Shown one piece after another: positions 22,801-33,791 of a stretch of 64,000 nt of DNA (positions are counted from its first letter, which is position 1; each line of letters begins with the position of its first letter). Origin of the DNA: Paracamarosporium sp. OC-R06-R3 (lineage: Eukaryota; Ascomycota; Dothideomycetes; Pleosporales; Didymosphaeriaceae); assembly GCA_019828545.1 (NCBI GenBank), contig JACVRA010000051.1:1-64000 (forward strand), read 5' to 3'. The notes beneath the pieces are model-generated. The model saw nothing but the letters and a program-made list of their open reading frames with translations. It searched no databases and was not told where the DNA came from. The position numbers were made by a program, and so were the translations under genes.

Positions 22801-24639
22801 GTATCGCGTGCCTGGGAGACAAGCATAGCGCAACCAGCAATGCCGAAATCTAGGACTCGCTTCAAGCCAAATCAGCCCCAAACTCCTCGAAAGGGTGCCT
22901 TGAAAACTATCAACAGGGCATTGTTATCCAAATCGCCAGCCAAAACGCCATCAAAGGCTACGCCTGAAAATCGGACGGCAGAGAATACGACGCCTACTCG
23001 ATCTTACCAAACGCACAATGGCGATGTAGAGATGTGCGATGCAGATCGTCTCGATGCCGAGGATGAGCCCGTGCAAGACGCGAACATACCTAGCATTGAG
23101 CATGTAGACACATCTTCATGTCATGATCTTGTTGAAAATCTAACTGGTGAGCGCCTCGTACCCAACCGTGTCTTCGCCTTTTGGCCAGGAAATGGTTACC
23201 ACCCTGCAACATGTATTGGCCGCATAGATTCACATCGACTTCGTGTGCGCTATGACGATGGCACGATCAATACGCTGGAATCTATGCAGGTTCGCGCCCT
23301 CGATCTTCGTCCCGCAGACCAGATAAAGATCGACATTCCCGGAATGAAGAAACTGGCGTATGTGGTTGTAGGCTTTAAAAACAAAGTCGACCCAGAAGAC
23401 ACTATGGTGGAATATCCAATGACTAATCGCCATGGTTATTCCACAATTGTTCTAGAAGAGAAGCAGCGCGACAGTGTTCCAGCGAAGGCACTAGTAGAAG
23501 CGAAAAAGCATATTGACGTTCCGGTAGCTAACATCTACCTTACCACGCAACTATGGGCTCGGTTGAAGGATAGGACGTTCCAGTATAAGCCAGCTGCTAG
23601 TCCTGGCGGATTATCTTCGCGAGTCGAAACACCTCGGACCAATGACTCTACAATCCCTATCTCAACAATACTTCGAAGGAGCATTACTGGACCTTCTCTG
23701 CTTCGCGATTCAACTGCTCGCGCATCTTCTGTTGCTTCGTCAGTACGCTCAAGCGGCAACGTCTTCCTTAACATGGCCTTTGCCATCACTTCGACGAACG
23801 ATGCGGTCAACAAGAATGGGTTAAGCAGAATCATCGTGTCTAATGGCGGGCTAGTCGTAGACGAAGGCTTCCACGAGTTATTCGATACAGATTCGTACAA
23901 CGCACCGGTTTCTTCCGCTGGTACGGCGAACGCACCAAGCTCGTCATTGCATGGTCTACAGCTGAAGCGAGAGAACGAGGATTTACACTTTGTGGCGCTC
24001 ATTGCACAGTCACATTCGCGCAGCCCGAAGTTCATCCAAGCACTTTCCTTGAATGTTCCCTGCCTGCACTTCCGCTGGATCCACGACTCGCTGGCAGCAG
24101 GCCATGTCTTACCGTACGCGAAATACCTCCTGCCTGCCGGCACATCGACCTTCTTGGACCCTGCAGGTGTCGTCCGCTCCCGCAACATGCCAACTTACGA
24201 CCCAAACACCGACGAAGCCACCTTCGCGCAAATGGTCAAGGAACGCGATTTACTTTTCCGCGACAAGTCCGTCCTCATTGTTAGCGAGGAGGATACGCAG
24301 GATCCATACATTTTCCTCACGCACGCCATGGGCGCCACAGAGGTGGGACAGTGCAGCGATATAGACGAGGCCAAAGAGTCGGTCGACACCGGAGCGTGGG
24401 ACTGGGTGTATGTAGATGGCAAGCCCGGGGCGCTGGCCGATGCAGCAGCCCGGATCTTTGGCACCGGGGGTGGTCAGACGGCGCGGAAGAAGGCCCCCAA
24501 GAAGCGCAAGAGGGACAGCGAGGTTGCGAAGGCCGAGTCGCTTGTCCGCACGGGCTTTGTGGGCGAGAAGAAGGTTAGGGTTGCGTGTGGCGAGTTTGTG
24601 ATCCAGAGCCTTATTCTCGGGGCTTTGATCGAAGAGTAA
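19872..24639 (+). CDS. crb2: DNA-damage checkpoint mediator, Crb2/Rad9 type
   Basis: Exons 19872-19919 and 20047-24639 give about 1546 residues. The chosen ATG has a strong context (GCAGCCATGG) and reads into a 127-base intron, GTGAGC to TCTCAG, in phase 0. The first in-frame ATG inside exon 2 is much further on. Most of the protein is a disordered, Ser/Thr-rich region with many SQ and TQ sites, as expected for an ATM/ATR substrate, plus acidic patches. About residues 1046-1130 form the Tudor module (VFAFWPGNGYHPATCIGRI, RYDDGTIN) that in this family binds methylated histone H4. The C-terminus from about 1250 is a BRCT pair (RIIVSNGGLVVDEGF, CLHFRWIHDSLAAG). The role is to recruit and activate the Rad53/Chk kinases at damaged chromatin. 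A basic KKAPKKRKRD near the end is a likely nuclear signal. Confidence 0.86.
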
Positions 24640-26598
24640 GAGTGCGAGGGCAGAGGGGTTCGTCGAGCACAACCGTGAGGTGAAGGCTCTATCTACATGA
24701 CATGTTTTCTTTCCTATGTGTATATGGGCTGGGAAGGATTATACAGGGTATGGATGGATGTGCAAAACGGCGTCTCGTGGGGTTCATGCATTTTACAGGC
24801 GCATGTGTTATGGTTGTGGCGTTCACGGAAAGGGGGGTATGGTTCAACCTACAGATACCACGGTAAGAGTGTTAGACGCAAGGGTGTATGTTGACCACGA
24901 TAATTTATGGTCTGTTTGCACATGGGGAGTACGAGGGCTTCGGCCTGGACGGACCGGTATCTATCTAGTTCATGCGTACAATGGGTGTTTGAGAGATGTG
25001 TGGTATTCTAAGTGCTCAGGTGCTTTTTCGCTTTGGCAGTGAGGTTCTGGGTGCTCGGGTGCTTTTGCTTTGACAGTGATATTATTTTGGGTATCGATTG
25101 CTGGATTTAGCAGAGAGCGTTGCTTGGTTTTATTGATGTTACATTTTGTCTTGGAGACGGAAATAGTACTCAACCTTTGGGAAGGAAAGGATGTTGCCTC
25201 TTTCAAGGTGCTTTCAATGCAGAAAGCTGCAAGGGCTCAGGGGGTGCACTCTCGAACTATATGTTCTATTGGTCGTCGAGGTTTGTGACCAAGTCTTGTA
25301 CCTCTAGTCCGAACTTCAGAGCATATGGAGGTTCACTCCCACACGACGCCTCGCGTTCTGGCCCTGACGTACACAGGTTGTGCAACGTCGCGTTGCCAAC
25401 GGTGTGGTGGTGGAGACACGTGGAGCCTCACCCCCACAATGCTTAAACCTGTGACGTGCAGTCATCCCTTGATTTCGCTATGGTCAAGAATGTAGTGCTT
25501 GAGAAGTGCACATGGCGATCTTCAAAGCCAGGACAAGTCATTTCCAGCACACGCTGCAGTAGCATAATGCGACGCGCTGAACGAGGCACTGAACGACGGC
25601 TGGCTGGACGTCGCTTAGACGAGCTGACTACGCGGTACCACTAGCACTTAGCACTGGTAGTGGGCTGCAGGTACATGGCGTCAGCAGCCTCTAACATTTG
25701 TTGATTGCGGCCGAGAAAGATGGCCAGTAAGCGCAGCCATGAATGGACCCCCTGAGCGGCGCCCGCAGCCTCGCCCAAACGAGGCAATCAAACCCACGCA
25801 GCAAACCGAGCACATCCAAATCTCGTTTCCCGCCCGCCCCTAAGATTGCCATGTGAAATCAAGACGCGCGTAGTCTAGTCGTCGGCTCTCCATGCGCCTT
25901 TTCTGGTTGGGGGCTAGCCGCGAGCGCGCTGCAATCTGCCACGGCGGGCCCTCTCTTCCTGCGCAGGCCTCGTTCCCCACAGCGCCGTGGCAGAGCGTGT
26001 GGGCGGCGGAACGGACGGCGGTGGCCAGCAGCGGTGCGAGGCTTGGCTGGTTCCGCTTGTCCAAGGGCGGGCCCGACGGCTTCGATGTAAAATTAGGGGA
26101 GCCGCATGCGAAGCGTGGCGTTGGCGCAGGCAAGGGGGCGAGTGGCGGCGAAAATAGGTCGCCCACGCAGAGGCTAGCCTGCGCGCATCAGAGCATATCC
26201 GCGCTGAAATCTTGCTGTTGAGGTGTCGTCGGGGCCTGCGTTGGGACACGAGGTCGCAGCGTGCAGTATGTAGTAGAGTATTGTCACGAGACCGGACCCG
26301 CGGTGGCAACGCGAAAGAAGAAGATGCGTGGTTCAGAGACTGGACCCCGGCTGACGATCGCTTCTAAGATAACAAGACCTCAGCTTACGCGCGAAGAGGC
26401 TGGCCCCTGGCATATACCTGCCGCAGGCATCCCTAGCACGCCCCTCACCTGCTCATTTAGCCTCCCTGACACCTTTTGTCCAAGTTGGCTTTTTGCTCTG
26501 CGACTCTCCCACCGCCCTGTAACTGATCCCGTCGCTCGTTTTCCGGAGTCTGTCCACCCGAACAAGGCAAACACGAAACGACACGCCCGCTCGCCACC
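24640..26598. other. 2-kb spacer upstream of GT25-like gene
   Basis: No supported gene. At 25014-25080 a 30-base unit (GTGCTC[A/G]GGTGC...) is repeated with changes. From about 25730 to 26590 the sequence is GC-rich and probably holds the promoter and 5' UTR of the next gene; overlapping frames there on both strands look like GC-driven artefacts. Confidence 0.45.
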
Positions 26599-28007
26599 AT
26601 GGCAGCCTCCATGTTTCTGACGCCGCGAGCCCTCGGCGCCTATGCCGTCGTCGTCCTCCTCTTTCTCACCATCCGCCAGCTCGGCACCACACACGCCTCC
26701 TACAGCACCGCAGAATGGACCTCCGGCAAGCTGTCGCACCTGACGGGCTCGTCGGGCGTCAAGCCCGCAAACGCGACCCTCGACTTCCAAGAAATCGTCT
26801 ACATCTCCATGCCTTACCGCACCGACCGGCAAGACGCCATGGCCCTCATCGCCGCCCAGACGGGCATCAAGCTCAACAAGATGATCGCCGGTGTGCCCTC
26901 GGCAGACGTACACGAGAAGGCCCGCCCGCTGACGGCGCACCCCAAGGACGACCCCAAGAAACCCTGGCTCGGCGTGTGGAGGGCCCACGCTGACGCCTGG
27001 CGCTACATCATCGATAACAACATCCAGAGCGCGCTGATCCTCGAGGACGACGTCGACTGGGACGTCAATGTGAAGGAGGTGTTTGGTCTGTGGAACTGGC
27101 AGATGAAGAACAACAACTCGCTCGCCGAGAACAACGGACGCGGACCCAACGGCGAGGAGTGCGAATACGGTCAGTCGATTTTTTTTTCCAGAAGTTTTTG
27201 AGTGTTGTTGTGCTTCGCGTTGTCGTTTTGCAACGCAGATACTTACACACTGAACGACGGGCGCTTGGCTGCGCGACATCAACCGTCTAATTATCAACGC
27301 TCATCGTATTTTTAATCAGAAATCGACCAATAGCTAACATTTCGCAGGCTGCGACTGGGACCAGCTCTCCATGGGCCAGTGCATGTACAAGCCGCATCCA
27401 AACGACAAGTCGCACTTCACGTACAACGACCCCAACTCGCCCGCCATCGGCTCCTTCACCAAGGAGAACATGAAGGAAATGGTCGACAACTGGAACTACA
27501 AGGCCGAGGACGCAGGCGTGCGCCTCATCACACCTTCGTACCACCCTCTGTGCACGATGGGGTAAGTTTATCTATGTCCTCTCTCCCACTATCCACCCCC
27601 CAAAAACAAAACCAAACCCAAAAAGAAACAAAAAGAGAAACAATTTGGAGAAACAAAAAACGTAAAAACTAACACCCCCCAGCTACGCCATGACGCAACG
27701 CGGCGCGCGACGCGCCCTCTACCAAATCGGCGGCTTCCTCGCCATGGACAACCCCATCGACTGGGAATTCATCTCGCACATGAAAGACGGCCGCCTCAAG
27801 TCGTACACCATCTCGCCGCCTGCGCTCGTAAAGTGGAAGGTGTTTGGGCCCGGCGACACCGACAACGACTACGGGCACGAGTACAAGGTCAACGACAAGA
27901 TCGACACGACGCAAGGCGGCGGCGTGTCCAAGGGCCTGCTAAGCAGCGCGCGGGAGTCGCTCAAGGCGCTGGATGGCCAGTTTCACACGTGGAAGGCGGG
28001 GCAGTAG
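26599..28007 (+). CDS. glycosyltransferase family 25-like type II membrane protein
   Basis: Three exons (26599-27169, 27348-27561, 27683-28007) give 369 residues; introns are 178 and 121 bases. The ATG lies in a good context (CCACCATGG). Residues 11-29 form one hydrophobic segment, a Golgi-type signal anchor. FQEIVYISMPYRTDR at 63-77 matches the start of the GT25 fold. GVWRAHADAWRYI is the conserved helix, and LILEDDVDW at 147-154 holds the acidic metal-binding motif. GYAMTQRGARRAL and a late PIDWEF segment fit the C-terminal half. GT25 members transfer galactose or related sugars; fungal proteins of this type are mostly untested. A second GT25-like gene lies at 36295-37824. Both share LILEDDVD but differ greatly elsewhere, so they are not a recent duplication. 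Confidence 0.87.
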
Positions 28008-28681
28008 ATGGGGCTGAACGGATATGTGGCTCTTGCATTTATCTATCTCCCTTGTTTTTTTCTGAGCGAGCGAGCGAGCGAGGTTGCTTCTCTCTTCTTC
28101 CCTTATTTTTTTTTTCTATCCCATCTTTTTTTTTTTTTTTTTTTTTTTCCAAACTGGGTTCCGAAACTGCGATGCGAGCATCCGAGAGAGATACCACCAT
28201 CCCATTCCTACCCATCACCTCACTCCATTCCGTTCCATTCCATTTCACACCACCTTACATCCGTCCGTTCGCACGTCCATATCTCATATCGCCTCGTCTT
28301 ATGTACACTTATAATCGACGAATATCAGGGAAGAAAGAAAGGAAAGAACGAAAGTACCAAGGAAAGGAAAGGAAAGGAAAGGAAAGGAAAGCAGGAAAAC
28401 AAACGAAATAGGCAGGGCAGGGCAGGGCAGGCTAGGCTTGCAGCGAAGCGGGAATAAGGGGTGGGATATCGGCGCATTTATATTTGGTTTGTGGTCTGTT
28501 CGTTGGTTGGGTGATTATGGTTTCTCGCTGGGCTGGATTAGCGATGGCGTTTTCATGGTTTGGTTGGCTGGTCGGCGGGCTTGTGTTATAGTGTTAGGAT
28601 AGGATGGGGATGCAATGGAAATGTGAAAGTGAAAGTGAATGGAGAGTGGAAGTGAAAGTGAGTGAAAGTGGAAGTGGAAGT

Positions 28682-28718
<37 letters not shown>

Positions 28719-30206
28719 GGTGAAGGTGAAGGTGAAAGTGAAGGTGAAAGTGTGGTTGAGTGCGAGTGAGTGTTAATGTGTGAAGTGGTTCTGTGATGCT
28801 GGATGAGTGGCTCTGGGGTTTGAAGGTTATGAGTGATGATTATGCGTGAGAGGAGAGAGCGGAGCAGAGCAGTGAGAGATCGTGAAAGAACGCTAGAATC
28901 TGCGACTCCGTCGTTTCTCATGAGGCTGGATTACACACAAGACGCTTCACTTGCCCTCCCAACCATACCTTACCTGACCATACCATACCATCCCACATCC
29001 AACCTTCCGCTCCGTCTCCGTCCTCCCACCCATCTCGTCCAAACTTAAGATAAACGGAACCCCAGTCTAGCCCCAGTCCGCTCTCAAACATCACCATCTT
29101 CTATACCATCCATCCTTTCTCTGCTCTCCCTCCGAATCCCCCACCTAGGCACCCACAGAACCCATATACGATGCACACGCCACCCTCATGTCGACGAGAA
29201 GGCCTCACGAACACACTGCAGACTTACCACTGTAACATACTTCACTGCATAGCAACTCTCACCCCATCCTCTCACACAGCCCCAAACCCAACCCATTCAT
29301 CACAGCACAGCACAGCACAGCACACTCTAGAACAAACAGAACAAACAAAACAAACACAATCTCATTGCAATAACAATAAAAAAAAAGCTAGGTACAAAAC
29401 CACCAGCACACCCTGAACCAACCAACCAACCAAACCAGCCAACCAAACCAAGCCACCGAAGCCAGCCAAGCCACCGACGCCGTCGCTACGAATAGAATTG
29501 AATGGAATGGAATTGCATTGCATTGCATTGCATTGAATTGGCCCCCTGTCAATCAATTACCTTGCTTTGCTTTGCTCTGCTCCGAGCGCGCACGAGCCAA
29601 GCCACCCCCGAAAAACGCTATGCCGCTCGAGTAGAAAAGCAGACGCAAACGACTACGCAGACGCAAACGCAAAAGGACAAAAAAACAGGCAATATGTATC
29701 TGGAGTTTATGGGTGTTGTGTAGTGTAGTGCATGTGCAAAGGGAGTGTGGATTCAAGACGAAAAAAAAAACATCAACGAAACAAACAAAAACAAATGATT
29801 AAATAGAAAAGGAAAAGAACAAAAAAAAAAAAAGAGGACTGATGGACCCTCCATCCACCGGCAGATTCAAAAAGCAGTTCCAGCATCGCAAAAAACCAGA
29901 ACCAGAGCCCCCCGTATCCGTACTTTTTACCCTGGCCACCAGGCTTTTGTGAGATTTTGATCCCAAAACACCGAACACTGCCAGTCCAGAAAGGTATCAA
30001 ACACCATCGCCCAAAAGATTTCTCCAGTCTATGTTCTCCAGCCGTACCATGCCTGCAAATGCCGCAAATCTTAAACCAGTCTGAAAAAGTGCCCATGCAG
30101 TGATTTCTTGCCCGCGCCTGCCTAGCCGAGAAATCCGTCCCACGCCAAAATGCTCGAGCAAGATCCAAGCCTCGAAACATCAATATTGATTATGTACGAT
30201 AGAAGT
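28008..30206. other. convergent spacer packed with microsatellites
   Basis: 2.2 kb between the 3' ends of two genes, with no supported coding frame. It contains many short tandem arrays: GAGC at 28064-28081, a T23 run at 28126-28148, (GGAAA)6 at 28361-28390, GGGCA at 28412-28430, GTGAAA/GTGAGT-type arrays at about 28620-28765, CAGCA at about 29301-29324, AACCA at about 29413-29450 and TTGCA at about 29510-29540. Long frames seen here come from these repeats. Confidence 0.7.
28620..28765 (+). repeat. GTGAAA/GTGAGT purine-rich array
   Basis: A degenerate array of six-base units GTGAAA, GTGGAA, GTGAGT and GTGAAG runs for about 145 bases with strong purine bias on the plus strand. It could form triplex DNA. 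It lies in the 3' region of the GT25-like gene. Confidence 0.7.
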
Positions 30207-32216
30207 TTACGCCGGCGATTTGTTCGAGGCGTTGGATGCGTTGCGGCGGTCGTCGTTGACAGACAGGCCACCGAAGCCCGTCGAGAGGAAGGAGAAGGGG
30301 TCGTTGCGTCCGTCACCACCGTTGATGGCTCCCTGGTTGGGGTACGGGTCGGCAGAGGTGAAGGCGGCCTCAGCAGAGCGGCTGTCGAAGGGAGTCGAGT
30401 GCATGCCGCCGTTAGGGGCGTACTGAGCACCCATAGGAGGGTACGGACTGGCAGCGCCGATGCCCGAGGGAAGAGCATACGAGCTCGGAGGTCCACCGTA
30501 CTGCTGTGCAGGGTAGCCACCTGCAGCAAAAGGAGCAGCACCGAACGGGCCAGCACCGGGAGTACCGCCCATGGAAGGTGGGCCCATGCCGAAGCTAGAG
30601 GGGGTGTCCATGGGAGACGGGAAGGCAGAGTCTGCGACAACAGCAGCTCCGGCACGACTAGCACCGCAGCGTAGACACTGCACGTTCTTGGCAAAGTTGT
30701 GGTAGCCGCAGGCGTTCTCCCCGCACTTCCAGTCACCAGCTCGGAAGGGTACCGCGCCATTGCCAGTGCGGCCCATGTGGCCCTGGCCACCACCCATACC
30801 GTGGCCGTGACCATGGCCCATATGATGTTGGGGCGGGCCCATCATGTTGGGTGGGCCGTATCCGTAACCACCGTAAGCCATTGGGTCGCCACCGGGTGGG
30901 CCTGACATGGCCGGGAAGGAGCAGCGGAAGCATGCCGTGCGACGCTGGAAGTTGGAGAAACCGCACGAGGGGCAATTCCAGTCGCCGGGTCGCGGACGGT
31001 TCTTGCTTGGAGGGAAGGGGCTCAGGATGTCGGCGGCACGGTCGAGAACACGGCTGGAGGAAGGTGAGACCTCAATGGCTTTCTCGTTGAGTGCACGACC
31101 GTTCATGCACAGACTTTCGGCAGCCTGTGGCGTGTTAGCAGGGTGCAATGGCAGCATGCCGAGCTCGTCTTACCTCTTCGTGGGAAGAAAAGATGGCGAA
31201 GCCTGAGCCAGTGGGCTTGTGCTGGTCGGGTGTCCGCAGTGTCCAGAAGGCAATCGGACGACCACCAAACTGGGTGAACCAACTTTCGAGTTCGGACTGG
31301 GTAGTGTCATGCGGTAAACCGCTCATGTGCAGGACCTTGCTGCGCTCCGAAAGGAACGCTCTCACGTCGGCACGGGCGTCCATTGGCTTTGTTAGAACGT
31401 CTGGGTGGTCTTGGGGCGGTTGGGATTTGCGGATAAGACCACGAAGCACGCGTGTAAGTGTGACAGCCTCTTCCATAGCCCGCCTTGGCGAGGCGGGAGC
31501 TAGGGCCTGCAGGTGAAAGGGAAGGTTGTGCTTGATGGGCGCAGAGGATTGCACGGGCTCAACCTCGAGTGCAGCACAGATATTCGAAAGAGCGCTAGAG
31601 CCAAAGGGGAGGCTCTCAGGGTGGTGGGCTTGCCAGCGCTGGTACTCGGTTCGGAGGTCGAAGGTGCGCGAATGCTGGAGATACGGGGGCAGGACGACGG
31701 CCTTATCTCGGGCCTCGCGGGGGAGCTGAACGCGGAGATCCCAGCTGTCTAGCGTTACAAAAGCAAACTCGAAGTTCTTGGGCAGGAGGTGCTCCTGTGC
31801 AAAGGTATCGAAGCGGTTTATGGCATCTCGGAAGGTCCCGGCGTTTCGCACCTGATCCCAGGTGAGGGTGGTCAAGCTCGCTGCAGGAGTCTGGGTCAGC
31901 CAATGCCCGGGCAGGTGGACGGGCAGATGAGGGTGAAGGGGACTCACTGCAGAGAGCGGTAATGGGGGTGTTGACAGGCTTCACAAGCACACTTTCACGA
32001 TGGAGCTGGCCCGGCACGTCAGCAAGCGCGGGCACGAGTGGGGACGGCAGCACGTCGTACCTCTTCGCAGCTCTTTGCATCGAGCAGTATCCAGCCCAGC
32101 TCGATGACCTCTGCGCTGTCCTTTGTCACGTAGACTCCGTGCTCGTCGCAGGTGGTAGCGACATGTATGACAACGTAGCGGTCGAGGTTGGGCGACTGCG
32201 GGCTCGTCGTGGCCAT
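30207..32216 (-). CDS. nrp1: Nrp1-like RNA-binding protein: degenerate exonuclease, RRM, two RanBP2 zinc fingers
   Basis: Four exons (32216-32061, 32005-31948, 31880-31174, 31124-30207) give 612 residues; introns of 55, 67 and 49 bases have GCTGAC or GCTAAC branch sites. Residues 14-220 follow the ERI1-like DEDDh exonuclease fold (LTTLTWDQV, FAFVTLDSWDL, SNICAALEV), but the first motif reads VVIHVATTC where the active enzymes have D and E, and the last motif has RRAMEEA instead of H...D. It is therefore probably inactive. An RRM spans about 253-327 (KVLHMSGLPHDTT, GSGFAIFSS). Two RanBP2-type fingers follow at 354-376 (GDWNCPSCGFSNF) and 437-461 (GDWKCGENACGYHNF), each with four Cys. The C-terminus is Gly/Pro/Ser-rich. 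Yeast Nrp1 is a stress-granule RNA-binding protein; a similar role is inferred. Confidence 0.83.
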
Positions 32217-33791
32217 GTCTGCGGTTGGGGGTAAAGATGGGCGAGGGGGGGCGAGGGCGAGCTGCACTCAGCCGTGGCTACTGTGTCAGTCGAGACGGGG
32301 AGGAAGGAGGAAGGCGGGCGGGAGCTCAGGGAAGCCGCGAGGAGGAGCGGGAGGGCAGGTGCAGCGGGCGAGGACGTCAGCGACAGGTGAATGGATCCAG
32401 CCACTAACACGCAAGTGAAGGACGGGCGAGGAGACGGGACTCGTGCGATGGGATGAGATGGGAAGTCTCCTGCAGCGATGTTGGGGTTGAAGTGAAGGAG
32501 GACGGCCGTGCGCGGTCTCCCTCTGCTGGGGACTGGATTCGTGACGAATATTTCTAGAAGCTGGAGCTAAGGCCTCGCGGCGAATGGGAGCTGCCCTGAG
32601 CTGCCCTGGAGGGCCCTCGCCGGCCATGGAGAAGGGCCCGTAGCCGCTGTGTGTGTGCGTGCGTGCGTGCGTGTGTGTGTCTAGGCTACCGTCTGTGTCT
32701 CTGTCTGTCTGTCTGTCTGTCTGCCTGTCTGTCTGTGTCTTCACCTCTCTGCCTGCAGCTCTGGCGCCGAAGCTCTGCTCTGCGGCAGCGTGCGTGGCAC
32801 TCGCGCGGCCGCCGTCGTCGCCCGCTTGGTTGCCATCTGAAACACACCACAACCGCTCGCCCACGCCCTCTGCCACCCGCCTCGGTACCACGCTGTGTGC
32901 CCGCCCGAGTCCTGCTCGACTCTCTGTCCTGTCTGTCCCTCTGCCCGTTCGGCCACACGGCTCCACGACACCCCCGAGCAAGGAACAGGGGTCCGCGCCC
33001 ACCTCCCCACCAGGCCATGTCTCTGCCCGTCACTGCGAGCTTCGTACGTATCAATCACACTGAGCCGCGCCTCCCAGGCCAATTGAGCGGTGATGCGTGG
33101 AGAAGGAAGCGGGGTCGATGCTCGTCTGCACTTTGTATACCCCATCCGGCCCCCATTGTGCTGTCTCCTTCACCCCGTGTGGCTTGCTCGCCCTGCCGCC
33201 TCGCAGCCACTCCCCGCCCTGCGCCCATTCACCGTCTCAGGGCTCCGCGGGGTCGGCGCTCGTGGTTTGCTGCGTCCACGACTGGCCAACACACGGAGCG
33301 ACAGCTTGCGGGCGGTAGGCCGATCCACTGGCGCTGCTCTTTGCCGGGAACAGCATAGCTGCCTGCCTGCCGTGAAGCCAGTCTGACTGCGGGTGGTACA
33401 GCAATGGGGTTGAGTGAGACTGGTTAGAAAAGTGCCCCTTTAAATAATTCCCTTCTATCTCCGAGTCCGACCTCGACGACCCACCGACGCGCTCGCGCCG
33501 CACACGACAGTGGCACAACCTCAGCTGCGCTCGACCCTCGCGCACCGTCGCCCTTTCGTCTTTGCCCGGACGCTGCTGTGACATCTCGGCGCCCATTCGC
33601 CGCCTCCCCCATGTCTCGGCATCGCTTTGAACCTTCCCCGCGAGAGCGAGAGTGAGTTATAGCTTGCAGGCCGCGGCCTTGTCCATTACAAACACCCGCC
33701 TCCCCCGCGCCCGGTCACTGCCAAATTAAATGCCCCCGGCCTCGCCAATTGCACTTTCTGATTGCCCGCCAGGACCTTCTCGTACCGCATC
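32217..33791. promoter_or_regulatory. long divergent region, Nrp1-like/F-box
   Basis: 1.6 kb between divergent starts. It contains GTGC/GTGT runs at about 32649-32680 and a TCTG array at 32691-32740, then a long pyrimidine-rich stretch near 33420-33650 typical of fungal promoters and 5' UTRs. Long overlapping frames on both strands are explained by the GC-rich, repetitive composition. No gene is supported. Confidence 0.5.
32691..32740 (+). repeat. TCTG tetranucleotide microsatellite
   Basis: About twelve copies of TCTG with a few changes, preceded by a GTGC/GTGT run. It sits in the divergent region upstream of the Nrp1-like gene. Confidence 0.8.

Noticed and set aside
25840..26309. Frames on both strands before the GT25-like gene
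   Set aside because: Compositional only; no conserved pattern, and they lie in the likely promoter/5' UTR.
28008..28921. Several frames of 70-190 codons on both strands
   Set aside because: They are made of microsatellite units and poly-T, giving repetitive peptides with no family features.
32286..33596. Overlapping frames up to 238 codons on both strands
   Set aside because: GC-rich divergent promoter sequence with TCTG repeats; no splice-supported or family-like protein.
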